Source of the DNA: DOZZ01 sp963792655
GTDB lineage: Bacteria > Acidobacteriota > Terriglobia > Bryobacterales > Bryobacteraceae
Reading direction: 5' to 3'
DNA length: 64,000 nt
Assembly (NCBI GenBank): GCA_963792655.1
Contig: CAWBWU010000005.1
Span: 372,001-436,000 of the forward strand
Shown here piece by piece: positions 52,551 through 61,965 of the stretch. The notes under the pieces were generated by a model. That model saw only the letters and a program-made list of their open reading frames with translations, searched no databases and was not told the origin of the DNA. Made by a program: the position numbers and the translations under genes. Every line of letters starts with the position of its first letter. The stretch's first letter is position 1.

Positions 52551-54221
52551 ATGATCCCAGATTACCGCACCACTGCTCGCGCATCGGGGATTACCACTGA
52601 CGCGGAACGCTCTAGAATCGCCAAGGCACTTGAAGCGTTTCTGCTGCGTCTCGACAACTCTCGCCGGCTAAGCCTTGCCGTGCTCGGGATGATCATTGTG
52701 TTCTCGGTGAGTCTTTCCACTGGGGTGGCGCTCACCAGGCGGCCGTGGTGCGACGAGGGTTGGTTCGCAAGCCCCGCCTATAACCTGATCCACCACGGGT
52801 ACATGGGAATGACTATCCTTGACCCGCACGGATTCGTGTTCGCTCCGTTTGTACAAGGTATCGAGCGCTTCACTTACTGGGTCATGCCGGGGTATCTGTT
52901 GATGCAGGCGCTTTGGTACGAAATCTTCGGCTTAAGCCTGTTCTCGATGCGCGCCATATCGGTCGCCTGGAGTGTGGTCGCCCTGCTTGCATGGTTCAAG
53001 GTCATCCATGCGCTGACTGGCAACCGCCGCGTTGCAACACTCGCAGTGCTGCTCCTGGGAACGGAACAGCATTTCGTGCTCTCTGCCGCCTCAGCTCGTA
53101 TGGACATGATGTGCTCCGCGATGGGCCTTGCCTCGATCGCGCTCTACCTTAGCTTGCGTCAACATTTTCTGCGCGCGGTTGCCGCCGCCAGTCTGGTCTT
53201 GTCATGCGCCGTTTTTACGCATCCAAACGCCTTATTCGGCTTTTTAGCTTTGCTCATCCTGGTCTTGGTGCTGGATCGCCGGCGGATTACCATACGGGCT
53301 GTCCTGATTGCGTCGGTACCGTTCCTGGCGTGTTCCATGCTCTGGGGCCTTTACGTCGCACGATCGCCGGGCGCGTTCTTTTCACAGATGGCCGCCCAGG
53401 GGAAGATTCCGCACCGTTTTGAAGTGTCGCTGAATGTTTTAGCGATGCTGAAAAATGAGTTCCTTCTCCGCTATGCCAATGCCTATGGCTTCAACTCCCA
53501 CTTTCCGATCTCATTGACGGCCTTTATCGTCGTGGTCTACGTGACGGCGATCGCGGCCGTCACCGTCTTACCCCAGCTTCGTCACCGAAGGGGCGTCGCA
53601 CTCTTGATCGGAATGTTCCTGGTTACGCTCGCCTTGCTGACCTGTCTTCAGAAGAACTGGTATTACCTGGTCTACATTCTTCCCTTTTACGCCGCCCTGG
53701 CAGCGGTGTTCCTGGTTTGGCTTTACGAAAAGTCGCTCCCACTGCGGGTAGTCGCAATGCTGACGCTGGCGGCTGTCATCTGTTTGCATGTTGCCATTCT
53801 GGGAGCCAGAATCTGGCACAACGACTATTCGCATCGCTACCTCGCCGTCACCAAATATTTGAAAGACCATGTCGCGCCCGGAGAACTGGTAATGGGAAGT
53901 GGCGAACTCGGATTCCAGCTAGGGTTCGACGGTCAGGTGCTTGACGACTGCCGCTTGGGCCGCCTGAGCGGCCGCACACCTGATTACGTAGTGCTGGAGG
54001 CGCAATACGTTGTTTTCTGGTGGAGTTGGTTTCACACCAATGAGCCCGACAGCTCTAAGTACGTTTTAGAGTTACTGCGCGACAAGTACACGGTTGCGTA
54101 CGATCAAGCGGGCGATAAGTATCCGGTACTTGGTTTTTCTGATCAGCCCTATAAGGTTTACCGGCGGGTTAGAAAACGGCCAGGCGACAAAGTATCACAA
54201 ACCGCAGCCGGGGCTCTCTGA
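52551..54221 (+). CDS. GT39-type membrane glycosyltransferase, second
   Basis: About 556 residues, 11 or more helices. The N-terminal loop has RRPWCDEGWFASPAYNLI, the acidic catalytic pair of this family, and later WYYLVYILPFYAAL. C-terminal domain (APGELVMGSGELGFQLG) is soluble. Predicted to transfer a sugar from a polyprenyl carrier. ATG 52551; a longer frame from 52500 is possible. It is complete, in contrast to the one at 47546. Confidence 0.82.
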   Translation: MIPDYRTTARASGITTDAERSRIAKALEAFLLRLDNSRRLSLAVLGMIIVFSVSLSTGVALTRRPWCDEGWFASPAYNLIHHGYMGMTILDPHGFVFAPFVQGIERFTYWVMPGYLLMQALWYEIFGLSLFSMRAISVAWSVVALLAWFKVIHALTGNRRVATLAVLLLGTEQHFVLSAASARMDMMCSAMGLASIALYLSLRQHFLRAVAAASLVLSCAVFTHPNALFGFLALLILVLVLDRRRITIRAVLIASVPFLACSMLWGLYVARSPGAFFSQMAAQGKIPHRFEVSLNVLAMLKNEFLLRYANAYGFNSHFPISLTAFIVVVYVTAIAAVTVLPQLRHRRGVALLIGMFLVTLALLTCLQKNWYYLVYILPFYAALAAVFLVWLYEKSLPLRVVAMLTLAAVICLHVAILGARIWHNDYSHRYLAVTKYLKDHVAPGELVMGSGELGFQLGFDGQVLDDCRLGRLSGRTPDYVVLEAQYVVFWWSWFHTNEPDSSKYVLELLRDKYTVAYDQAGDKYPVLGFSDQPYKVYRRVRKRPGDKVSQTAAGAL

Positions 54222-54437
54222 CATCAGGCAGGCAGAACATTTGCCGACGGACCCAGCACACGGAGTTCGCCTGACCATACTGAAGTTCCTAAGTTTTTCC
54301 AAATATCCCTTTAATCATCAATTTCTGGTGCGTTGAAGGCCCTATGGCCCCGTGTTTTCAGTCAGTATACGTTGGCGATGAAACTGCCTAAAAGAGTATC
54401 TAATCAGCAAAGCTCGCAACCGCGTTAGGGAGTGACG

Positions 54438-55241
54438 ATGCGTACGTCGGTAGTGGATAGCAAAAGCGCCGCTGGAGAGGTTCAGCCTTGCGCAGCGGCA
54501 AGCGCCCTCTGCTTGTCGGTCGTAGTCACGGTGTTCTCCGAAACATTCTCGGTCGTCGAAACCGTCGACCGCCTGATAAAAAGCAATACTGGGGCGCTGC
54601 GGGAGATCATCCTCACAGTGTCGCCGCGTTCTTCTGCGGAGTGTTTGCGCATTTGCAGGCAGCTGGCTGAAGACCATGAGCTGGTTCGCTTTCATCTGCA
54701 ACAGCAGACCCCCGGCGTCGGCTGGGCTCTGCGTGAAGGCATGGCGCTCGCGAAATACGACTGCGTCGCGATTATGTCCGGTGATCTCGAAACCGAACCG
54801 GAAGCAGTGGAGCGCATGTATCAGAAAATGGTGGAGACCGGCGCTGACGTGATCGTCGGCAACCGCTGGGCCAAAGGCGGTGGTTTCCAGAACTACGGGC
54901 GGGTGAAGTTCGTTTGCAATTGGGTGTTCCAGAAAGCATTCAAGGTCGTTTACGGTACCCATATTGGCGACCTCAGCTACGGTTTCAAGATCCTTCGCAG
55001 ACATGTAATCGACGCGATCGACTGGGAGTCTACCCTTCACGAGATCTACATCGAAACCACGGTAAAGCCGCTGAAGAGCGGGTACCGTTTCGAGCAAGTA
55101 CCCACGGTCTGGATCGGCCGGCGCGAAGGCAAAAGCGTGAACAAGTTTCACCGCAACTTCGGCTACGTCAAGCTGGCCATCAAGGTAAAGACGCACCGTG
55201 CAGCGCCGAAACCACAAATCGACGGGGCGACCGTTTGCTAG
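54438..55241 (+). CDS. GT2 family glycosyltransferase
   Basis: 267 residues, GT-A fold: LCLSVVVTVFSETFSVVETV, GVGWALREGMALAKYDCVAIMSGD (nucleotide-binding and metal-binding acidic residues), VIVGNRWAKGG. Similar to dolichol-phosphate mannosyltransferase-like enzymes without C-terminal helices. AGGGAG upstream of ATG 54438. It overlaps the STELLO-like gene by seven bases. Confidence 0.85.
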   Translation: MRTSVVDSKSAAGEVQPCAAASALCLSVVVTVFSETFSVVETVDRLIKSNTGALREIILTVSPRSSAECLRICRQLAEDHELVRFHLQQQTPGVGWALREGMALAKYDCVAIMSGDLETEPEAVERMYQKMVETGADVIVGNRWAKGGGFQNYGRVKFVCNWVFQKAFKVVYGTHIGDLSYGFKILRRHVIDAIDWESTLHEIYIETTVKPLKSGYRFEQVPTVWIGRREGKSVNKFHRNFGYVKLAIKVKTHRAAPKPQIDGATVC

Positions 55242-56251
55242 CCGTCCTGACGACCATTCAAAGTCCTACCTCGAGCGTTCACGACCTGATCCAAAAGCTA
55301 CAAGCAGTTGGTTCTGAATTAATTGCGATCGGGGATAAGAAGGGACCTTCAGAGTTTGCCATACCGGCAACGCGCTTCTTTTCACTGGAACAGCAGCTTG
55401 CGCTGCCGTTTGAGCTCGCTCGCGCCCTGCCCGTAGGGCACTACGCCCGCAAGAACCTGGGGTATCTGCTCGCGATTCGCGAAAAAGCGGATTGCATTTA
55501 TGAGACCGATGACGACAACGCGCCGAATGCGCGGTGGGCGCTGCGCACACGCCTGACGAGCGCTCGCCAGCCTGTTCCCCGCCAATGGGTGAACGTTTAC
55601 CGGCTTTTTACCAACGATGTAATCTGGCCCCGCGGCTTTCCGTTGGAGTTAGTCACAGATCAGGCCGGATACCAGGAAAGCGACACGGGTGTCCACTCAA
55701 GGGAATGCCCGATTCAGCAAGGCCTGGCCGATCTCTCGCCCGACGTGGACGCAGTTTGGCGGCTAACGCAGGACCGTGAGTTCCGTTTTGAAGACCGCCC
55801 CAGCGTTTGGCTCCCCCCCGGAGCTTGGTGCCCATTTAACAGCCAGACCACCTGGTGGTGGCCGGAAGCATATCCTCTGCTGTACCTACCGAGTTACTGT
55901 TCCTTCCGCATGACAGATATCTGGCGCAGCTTTATCGCGCAGCGATGCCTGTGGGAGATGGGTTTGGGGATCGTGTTCCATGCGCCGGAGGCTCTCCAGG
56001 AGCGAAACCCTCACAACCTTCTGCGCGACTTCGAGGAAGAAGTGCCGGGGTACTTGCAAAACCAGAAGATCGTCGTGGCATTAGAACGACTTGCGCTTCG
56101 CTCTGGTCAAGAGAACGTCGAGGCAAACGTTTACGCGTGCTATGAGGAATTAGTGCGGATCGGCGTACTGGAAGCGCGCGAGTTGCCGCTCGTCACGGCG
56201 TGGCTTTCCGACCTCAGAGCTGCCGACCGCGAACGATCGGCCGCTGTGTAG
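55235..56251 (+). CDS. STELLO/DUF288-like glycosyltransferase
   Basis: 338 residues. LAVLTTIQSPTSSVHDL, IAIGDKKGP, ARKNLGYLLAI and the acidic YETDDDN motif match the STELLO (DUF288) family, best known from eukaryotic Golgi and animal proteins with a GT-A-like fold. TTG 55235 overlaps the stop of the GT2 gene. Further signatures are NPHNLLRDFEEEVPGYL and PSYCSFRMTDIWRSF. Substrate unknown; probably acts with the GT2 enzyme on the same glycan. Confidence 0.78.
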   Translation: MLAVLTTIQSPTSSVHDLIQKLQAVGSELIAIGDKKGPSEFAIPATRFFSLEQQLALPFELARALPVGHYARKNLGYLLAIREKADCIYETDDDNAPNARWALRTRLTSARQPVPRQWVNVYRLFTNDVIWPRGFPLELVTDQAGYQESDTGVHSRECPIQQGLADLSPDVDAVWRLTQDREFRFEDRPSVWLPPGAWCPFNSQTTWWWPEAYPLLYLPSYCSFRMTDIWRSFIAQRCLWEMGLGIVFHAPEALQERNPHNLLRDFEEEVPGYLQNQKIVVALERLALRSGQENVEANVYACYEELVRIGVLEARELPLVTAWLSDLRAADRERSAAV

Positions 56252-56586
56252 TATAGACTCCACACCTACCTACGACCGGGGTGCCGGTCACCGGCGGTGC
56301 CTAACCGCCCGGTCAATGGCGTACCTATAAGGTGCACTCGCGCGTAAAGTTATGCGCCTGTAGAGTACGGCCACTGAATTACTGAATCTAGCTCGTTTTT
56401 TAATGATACTGACGCCTTATTGAGCGCGTTACTTTCTCTCTTCTGTTGGGTGATTGGTACTCCTGCGTAAGCCGTTCCCGATGCCGTTGTTGCGCATTCA
56501 GAAAGTTATAGCTTTACTTCCGGTTTCAGTGTAGTCTAGCTTGGAGTCTGCAACAACGGTTACCGCCGCGCAGACATAGGAGCAAC
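56252..56586 (+). other. 335-base region with a nested inverted repeat
   Basis: No gene. GACCGGG (56274-56280) pairs with CCCGGTC (56308-56314), with an inner GGCGGT/ACCGCC stem, 23 bases after the STELLO-like stop; a possible terminator or structured RNA without T-tract. The second half is A+T-rich and must hold the promoter of the gene at 56587. Confidence 0.45.
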
Positions 56587-57762
56587 ATGACAAACATTGC
56601 AAGACTTTCCGCCCTGGCTGTTGCGGGGCTCTCACTAAGTAGCGCACTCTTTGCGCAAACCGAAGAACCGTTCCGCCTTACTGGCGGTGCGCCGGGTCAG
56701 GCTCGGTACGTGACCGTTCCGAATAACTTTTTGACCTTTTCGGGCGATATGAGTTCGCCTGAGGCTGCTACTGCTGCGGCGCTTCCTTCGTGGACCGGCA
56801 GTTCGAACGGCGTCACTTATACGATGTTGGGCGCTGATCCGTCGAGCGGTGTCGCTACTACCCTGCCCGTAGTTTTCATCCCCTTGATTTTCAAGATCGG
56901 CAGCGCTACCTTCGACCCTACGTTGCCCGTGGCCGGCAGCACAAAATCGGCGGTAACGCTGATGAGACAGTCACCGATCTTTCAACCCGTGGATCTAACG
57001 GCTGGTCCGTTTGACCTCGGCGCGAACCAGTGGATCGACAACTTCTCGCGGGCAAACTTCTGGACCCAGACCGGCTCCGGCACCAATGGCTATCACTTGA
57101 GGTTAAGCGCGCCCGTCGTGAAGGCTGCGAATACCCTCACCGTCCCTCCCGGACAAGGCATCACAATCAACACGGGGGGCGGATTGATCGGCGACGTTAA
57201 CATTGCGTATTTCCAGGCGGCGTTAAACAAAATCCTCGCAGTTAAGCAGGGCATCAACCCCGGGCAACTCGTGATATTTGTTTACTACAATGTGTTCTTC
57301 TACCAGGGCAACTCCAGCAACTGCTGCATTCTGGGTTTTCACGGCGAAGTCACTACGCCCCTGCACAACAACCACTTGATCTATTCCGCGTCGGCCTTCA
57401 ACAACTCCGGGATCTTCAACGTGCCCCCTGGCCAGTTCCTCGAAGACGTAACGGTCATCACGCATGAAATCGGTGAAGCGGTGGACGATCCATACATCAG
57501 CAGCAACGTGAACGTCGTGCCTGCCTTCGGACACATAGGCCAAGTTTCCGGATGCCAGGGAAATCTGGAAGTAGGCGACCCCGTGACTGGCATGGCGAAA
57601 GCAGTGGCTATGCCGAATGGGTTCACTTATCATCCCGAGGACCTTGTGTTCCACGGTTGGTTCAGCCGCGAAACCCACTCGACCTCGGTAAATGGCTGGT
57701 ATACCCTACTAAACACCTTCCACGGCAACGCGAAACCCTGCCCGCCCGGCGGGACAAACTAG
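56587..57762 (+). CDS. Secreted protein with an HExxE motif, possible metallopeptidase
   Basis: 391 residues. Signal peptide (LSALAVAGLSLSSALFAQ). A conserved region TVITHEIGEAVDDPY (His-Glu-x2-Glu) precedes PAFGHIGQVSGCQGNLEVGD, which resembles the catalytic part of acidobacterial secreted proteins with HEXXH-like helices. The third ligand is unclear. Ends with a Pro-rich tail, then a strong terminator. Confidence 0.72.
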   Translation: MTNIARLSALAVAGLSLSSALFAQTEEPFRLTGGAPGQARYVTVPNNFLTFSGDMSSPEAATAAALPSWTGSSNGVTYTMLGADPSSGVATTLPVVFIPLIFKIGSATFDPTLPVAGSTKSAVTLMRQSPIFQPVDLTAGPFDLGANQWIDNFSRANFWTQTGSGTNGYHLRLSAPVVKAANTLTVPPGQGITINTGGGLIGDVNIAYFQAALNKILAVKQGINPGQLVIFVYYNVFFYQGNSSNCCILGFHGEVTTPLHNNHLIYSASAFNNSGIFNVPPGQFLEDVTVITHEIGEAVDDPYISSNVNVVPAFGHIGQVSGCQGNLEVGDPVTGMAKAVAMPNGFTYHPEDLVFHGWFSRETHSTSVNGWYTLLNTFHGNAKPCPPGGTN

Positions 57763-57791
57763 AAGGTTTCGATCTTACCGAACCTTACATG

Positions 57792-57824
57792 AAGAGCTGC
57801 TTGCTCCGGCAAGCAGCTCTTTTT
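57792..57824 (+). terminator. Rho-independent terminator
   Basis: Perfect 12-bp stem AAGAGCTGCTTG/CAAGCAGCTCTT with loop CTCCGG and a T-run (57820-57824), 29 bases after the stop of the secreted HExxE protein. Confidence 0.95.
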
Positions 57825-57868
57825 CATTACAGAGCAACAAGTCAGTTAGATACCCACCGAAATTGCGC

Positions 57869-59362
57869 TTACTGTAATGACGACAGCGCGGACCGTAGTG
57901 CCTTTCGGCGAGCGGATAAGTTCGACGCGGCTGAGGTATCCACGATCAGTGCAGCCCGGATAGTCTGATTCCGTTCGTGCACTCGTGCGAGCATCCAACG
58001 TGCGGCCTCACCAACCCGCCAATACGGGTTGGATCGAAGGAAGTCATTGCGCGCCACTAAGATCTCACGTCGTAAGAAGCGCTGCCACGGTCCGCCTCTA
58101 GGAAATTGCTGCGAGGGCTCAGATTCATCAGCGAACGACGGTCGCGTAGAACACTGGTTTATACGTATGACGGCAATTCGGCCGTCAGTGAAAATGGCGG
58201 TGCCGGTACCGCTTCGGGCGGTGCCAGACAGCTGGCTCCGTTCGATCCATCGAATGGGAGTGGCGCAGGACGTGAACGCCAGGTCATAAGCTACCTTCTC
58301 GCGTTCGTCATCGATCGCCGGGTCGATTCTGTGACTAAAGGTTCGGCCAGGACGAAGGTATGCGAAGTCTACGTCGTGAGTTGCGGCGGCTAGCCACAAC
58401 TGTTTACCTTTCCAGAGACCAGGCTGCTTCCACAAACGAATGTGGTGACGCTTAGAAACGTCGTTCAGGCCTTTCTGCCAGCACATATCTGCTTCCACGC
58501 CGTTCAGCAATAGCGAGCTCATTGGTGCCGCGTAACCGTGCACCTCGGCAGCAGCGCGGATATAACGGATTCGTGTGCGTATGGAGAGAGGTTGGGCGAG
58601 CGTCCAACCCGCGCGACGAAATGCCGCTGTGATCTCACTTCCTGATCCGGCCAGCAGAACATTTGTCAGGTCCGAGGGGCGGCTCGATGCGGGGTCGCTG
58701 GTGCGAGTCGGCATGGCGGCGATCAACACTTGAAGCTCGGCTAAGTCCGTTCCCGCCAAACTTTCGGCGTCTCCGGATTCCCGCGCGGCACCAGGCACAG
58801 TCAATGCCTTAGCGACATTTAGTGTGAGCTCGGTGCCAGTTGGGAAATAGATCTCAGGTTCAGGAAGCTGAACGACCAGAGATTTGACCGCCCACTCCGC
58901 AAGTTCCGCGTGAAGCGACCACATCAGCATGAGCTTCAGATACCCGCTAACCCGGTACGAAATGCTGCTCGTCGCGCGTACACCCTGAATTACGCCTTCG
59001 GAGAGTACACGCTCGCGCGCGTTGTCGACGCTGATGACTCGTGCATCAAGCGGCACCGTCCAGCGATTCGCGATCGTCAGATTACTGAAGTCGAGTGTGA
59101 TCGATGCTCTTTCATGGCGAATTCCTAACCCAACTCGCGTGACCGATCCGACGTGGCCCGTGAGCTGAGACCCCGCCGGAAGGACGACTTGGCCATCCAC
59201 AATTACCGGCGCAATGAGCACGGCGCTGATCGGAGTGCCGACCCGGCTGGACCAGGACGCAACCGGGTTCTGCAGTCGAATTTGAAGATGAGAACCAGCC
59301 GGAATTCGCGCTTCAGGCAGCAGGCAGAGGAATGGCAGCAGGTAAGAAAAGAGGGCGCTCAT
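57869..59362 (-). CDS. Secreted protein with LssY-like C-terminal domain
   Basis: 497 residues. Signal-like N-terminus (MSALFSYLLPFLCLLPEA), a beta-rich first half (LQIRLQNPVASWSSRVGTPI, VVLPAGSQLTGHVGSV), and the LssY C-terminal family block: GSGSEITAAFRRAGWTLAQP, YAAPMSSLLLNG, QKGLNDVSKRHHIRLW, LWLAAATHDVDFAY. The LssY domain is of unknown function. Convergent with the HExxE gene. ATG 59362. Confidence 0.8.
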   Translation of the reverse strand: MSALFSYLLPFLCLLPEARIPAGSHLQIRLQNPVASWSSRVGTPISAVLIAPVIVDGQVVLPAGSQLTGHVGSVTRVGLGIRHERASITLDFSNLTIANRWTVPLDARVISVDNARERVLSEGVIQGVRATSSISYRVSGYLKLMLMWSLHAELAEWAVKSLVVQLPEPEIYFPTGTELTLNVAKALTVPGAARESGDAESLAGTDLAELQVLIAAMPTRTSDPASSRPSDLTNVLLAGSGSEITAAFRRAGWTLAQPLSIRTRIRYIRAAAEVHGYAAPMSSLLLNGVEADMCWQKGLNDVSKRHHIRLWKQPGLWKGKQLWLAAATHDVDFAYLRPGRTFSHRIDPAIDDEREKVAYDLAFTSCATPIRWIERSQLSGTARSGTGTAIFTDGRIAVIRINQCSTRPSFADESEPSQQFPRGGPWQRFLRREILVARNDFLRSNPYWRVGEAARWMLARVHERNQTIRAALIVDTSAASNLSARRKALRSALSSLQ

Positions 59363-59652
59363 CCCCGCGCCGCCGGCCGCGGTCCAAAATGAAGAACGGA
59401 GGGCCGCTCGTGCTCACAAGCCGCACGTCCCATCAGATAATTCTTCGCTGGCAACCGACGCCGCGCGGTGCGCGATCAACAACGAGATAGTTTGGCGCGG
59501 CCTGCATGCGAGAAATCATCTCATAGCAAGCCGCAATTACTTGGGCGATTGCAGAACGTTTAGTCAGTTAAGGTACATGCGGCATGCGCACCGCGCAATC
59601 CGGCCGCTAAAACGTACGATACGTCGCGCGTAGCGATCCTTTTCAGCGCGCA
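59363..59652. other. 290-base intergenic region, no feature seen
   Basis: Should hold the promoter of the LssY-like gene; no repeat, terminator or gene noticed. Confidence 0.4.
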
Positions 59653-61965
59653 TCATCCGGCGCTGATCGGGATCACCAGATTCGGCTTGTCGCTAGTTGT
59701 CTGCGGGATCGAGCGGTTGAAGCCGTTCTTCGCAAAATAGGTGCCCGAGTACGAGTACGACATGTGCGCGGGATCGTGCACCTGATAGGAGAAGATCGAC
59801 GTATCGCCCAGCGAGCGGAGCACCACATTCAAAGTTTGCGGCGCGCCTCCGTCGGCGTAAGCGAGGCTGAGTTCCACGCGGTCAATGCCGGCCGTATCGA
59901 AGTCGTCGCCGCTCGCGCTCACCACTACGTTCATGCTGCGGCTGAAAGTGTCGGTGATGTCGAGCACCTGATCGGAACTTGGGATCGGCGGAAACGACTT
60001 GACGGTGTGGTCGGCGTACATGAGCGTGACGCCATAGGTGTAGGTGCGCCTGGTCTTGTCAACGATGGGATGCGCCCATGTCAAAAAGTTCGCCGTCGCC
60101 GTAAGGCGAAGTACATCGTTATAGACCAGGTTGTTCGCCGGGTCGTCGTAGTGCATCGTCACCAGGATGTTCGGAATCTTGGCGAAGTCGAGATCCGTTG
60201 CAACCATCACGCTAAGCGTATCGGTGTGCAGATCGGTGATCAGGATCTCCGGGCCTGTCGAATCGGTCCAATCGACGAGTACCGGCGGCGCACTGACGGG
60301 GATGTACGTTTTGCGAAACCGGTAACCGGATTTTGCTCCGCCGGCGGGCCGGTAAACCCACGACGCTTTCGCCGAGTTGCTGGTGAGATTGAAGCTCTGG
60401 CCGCTAACACCCGTTGCGTCGTCCGCGCCGATGATCTCCACCACAATCAATGAATAGTTTTTCCAAAGGTCCGCGCCCGTCGCCTCGATATCTACCGCGA
60501 CAAGGTTGTAATACTGCTCAGGGGCGATGCTGATTTTCGGCGCAACGCTTGTCTGCACGGGACTGACGACGTTAGTCATGTCCCCAACAAACGCGCCGGG
60601 CTTGAAGACCACCAGAACCGTGTAGGAGTACGTCATGCCCACATCTGGATCCAGTTCCCAGGATGCGCTGCCCGTAAGCGAAGAAGCGTTCAAGGAAAGT
60701 CCGATCGGCTGCGCGTTTTTGCCCTCGTAATTCAGATTGACGATCACGCTGTCTACGTGCCCCGCCGCGAACCCGCTGGCAACACTCACATCTACCCGGA
60801 CCCGCTGGAAGAACGGATCATTGAGGTCGACCTCGCGATAGTAATTTTCCTTCGGTTGTTTTTTCAAAACATCCATCAACCCCGCAAGGTGGCCCTGCGG
60901 CACAATGCGCACCTCGGAGGCGTCCTGTTCTGTGATGTTGACGTTCAGGTTCTTCATGTCGGTTTCACTCAGGCTCTTCAGTGAATAGCCGACATTCGCG
61001 GGCGAAGTTGCTTGTTTGACGGTTTGCGCCGCTTGCCCCACTTTGTTACCGGCCGCGTCGCCACTGAGTCCATGGGGGTTGACCGATGGCTTGAAGAACG
61101 CGTCAGTGACCATCTTCTGGACCCAGTCCACCGCTGCAGCCTTCTGTTTGGTGATGTCGGCGTCGGCCGCTCCCGCGGCGTAACTTACGACAGTCAACTC
61201 GATCACGCGCTGTTCTACCAACTTCTCCGTAGCCACGTCAATATCCGACTGAATCGTGACGAACGGCACCTGCGCCGATTCGTGAAATTGGTTTTCCAGG
61301 AAGTCATAAACCTGATGCCAATCCACTTTCAGCGTGACGTGAAAGGCAGGCCGGAGCCCGACGAAGGTCAGGTCATAAACTACTGCGGCGAGGGAAGTCG
61401 GAGCATCCATGCAAGCCTCGACAAGGGTGGCTCCTTGCGGCGAAAGCGCTACCGAGAAAGCTGAGCGATTGTCGCCATACAGTGAAGGCGTAGCGGCATA
61501 CGAGGCGCTCTCGACGAACCGGATCGCCGGCGCCGCATTCGGGTTTGCGGGCGTTGCGGGGTTAGCCGGAGTCGCGGGCGTGGTGGGAGTACCGCCGGGT
61601 GTGGCGGGCGGCGCTGCCGCATCCAGAAAGATCAGGCGAGTAGTGCCGTTGCGGTACTGCAACGGAGCAAGCCGCGGATCCGAATCCAGATTCATCTGCG
61701 ATCGTATCTGGCGCTTAGCCTCGTCGAGCGCATCAGGATCGACACGCAAATCTACGTCGAAGTTGAGGAATCCGCCTCCCGATTCAACCCCCACTGGAAC
61801 CGGTGCGTTGCTCTTGAACTTCACAAACAGAAAGGTGGGTGTACCGTCCGGGTTCAAAGCGAGCTGCGGATTATTTGGGTAGTAGTAATACTGCTGCTTG
61901 TCACTGTCATCCCGCATAATCGTGAGACCGTTGATCGTAAAGATCGGAGCTGCAAGATAAATCAT
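59653..61965 (-). CDS. Large beta-rich repeat protein, unknown family (A)
   Basis: 770 residues, no signal peptide. N-terminal domain (IYLAAPIFTINGLTIMRDD, then a Pro/Thr/Ala linker GTPTTPATPANPATPANPN around residues 125-145), a segment shared with the neighbouring paralogue (PSLYGDNRSAFSVALSPQGA, ATLVEACMDAP), then from about residue 370 tandem beta-rich units of ~80 residues (DPANNLVYNDVLRLTATANF, RRTYTYGVTLMYADHTVKSF, YSYSGTYFAKNGFNRSIP). The repeats resemble Ig-like or tail-fibre sandwiches. Overlaps the upstream gene by 4 bases (ATG 61965). Confidence 0.7.
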   Translation of the reverse strand: MIYLAAPIFTINGLTIMRDDSDKQQYYYYPNNPQLALNPDGTPTFLFVKFKSNAPVPVGVESGGGFLNFDVDLRVDPDALDEAKRQIRSQMNLDSDPRLAPLQYRNGTTRLIFLDAAAPPATPGGTPTTPATPANPATPANPNAAPAIRFVESASYAATPSLYGDNRSAFSVALSPQGATLVEACMDAPTSLAAVVYDLTFVGLRPAFHVTLKVDWHQVYDFLENQFHESAQVPFVTIQSDIDVATEKLVEQRVIELTVVSYAAGAADADITKQKAAAVDWVQKMVTDAFFKPSVNPHGLSGDAAGNKVGQAAQTVKQATSPANVGYSLKSLSETDMKNLNVNITEQDASEVRIVPQGHLAGLMDVLKKQPKENYYREVDLNDPFFQRVRVDVSVASGFAAGHVDSVIVNLNYEGKNAQPIGLSLNASSLTGSASWELDPDVGMTYSYTVLVVFKPGAFVGDMTNVVSPVQTSVAPKISIAPEQYYNLVAVDIEATGADLWKNYSLIVVEIIGADDATGVSGQSFNLTSNSAKASWVYRPAGGAKSGYRFRKTYIPVSAPPVLVDWTDSTGPEILITDLHTDTLSVMVATDLDFAKIPNILVTMHYDDPANNLVYNDVLRLTATANFLTWAHPIVDKTRRTYTYGVTLMYADHTVKSFPPIPSSDQVLDITDTFSRSMNVVVSASGDDFDTAGIDRVELSLAYADGGAPQTLNVVLRSLGDTSIFSYQVHDPAHMSYSYSGTYFAKNGFNRSIPQTTSDKPNLVIPISAG

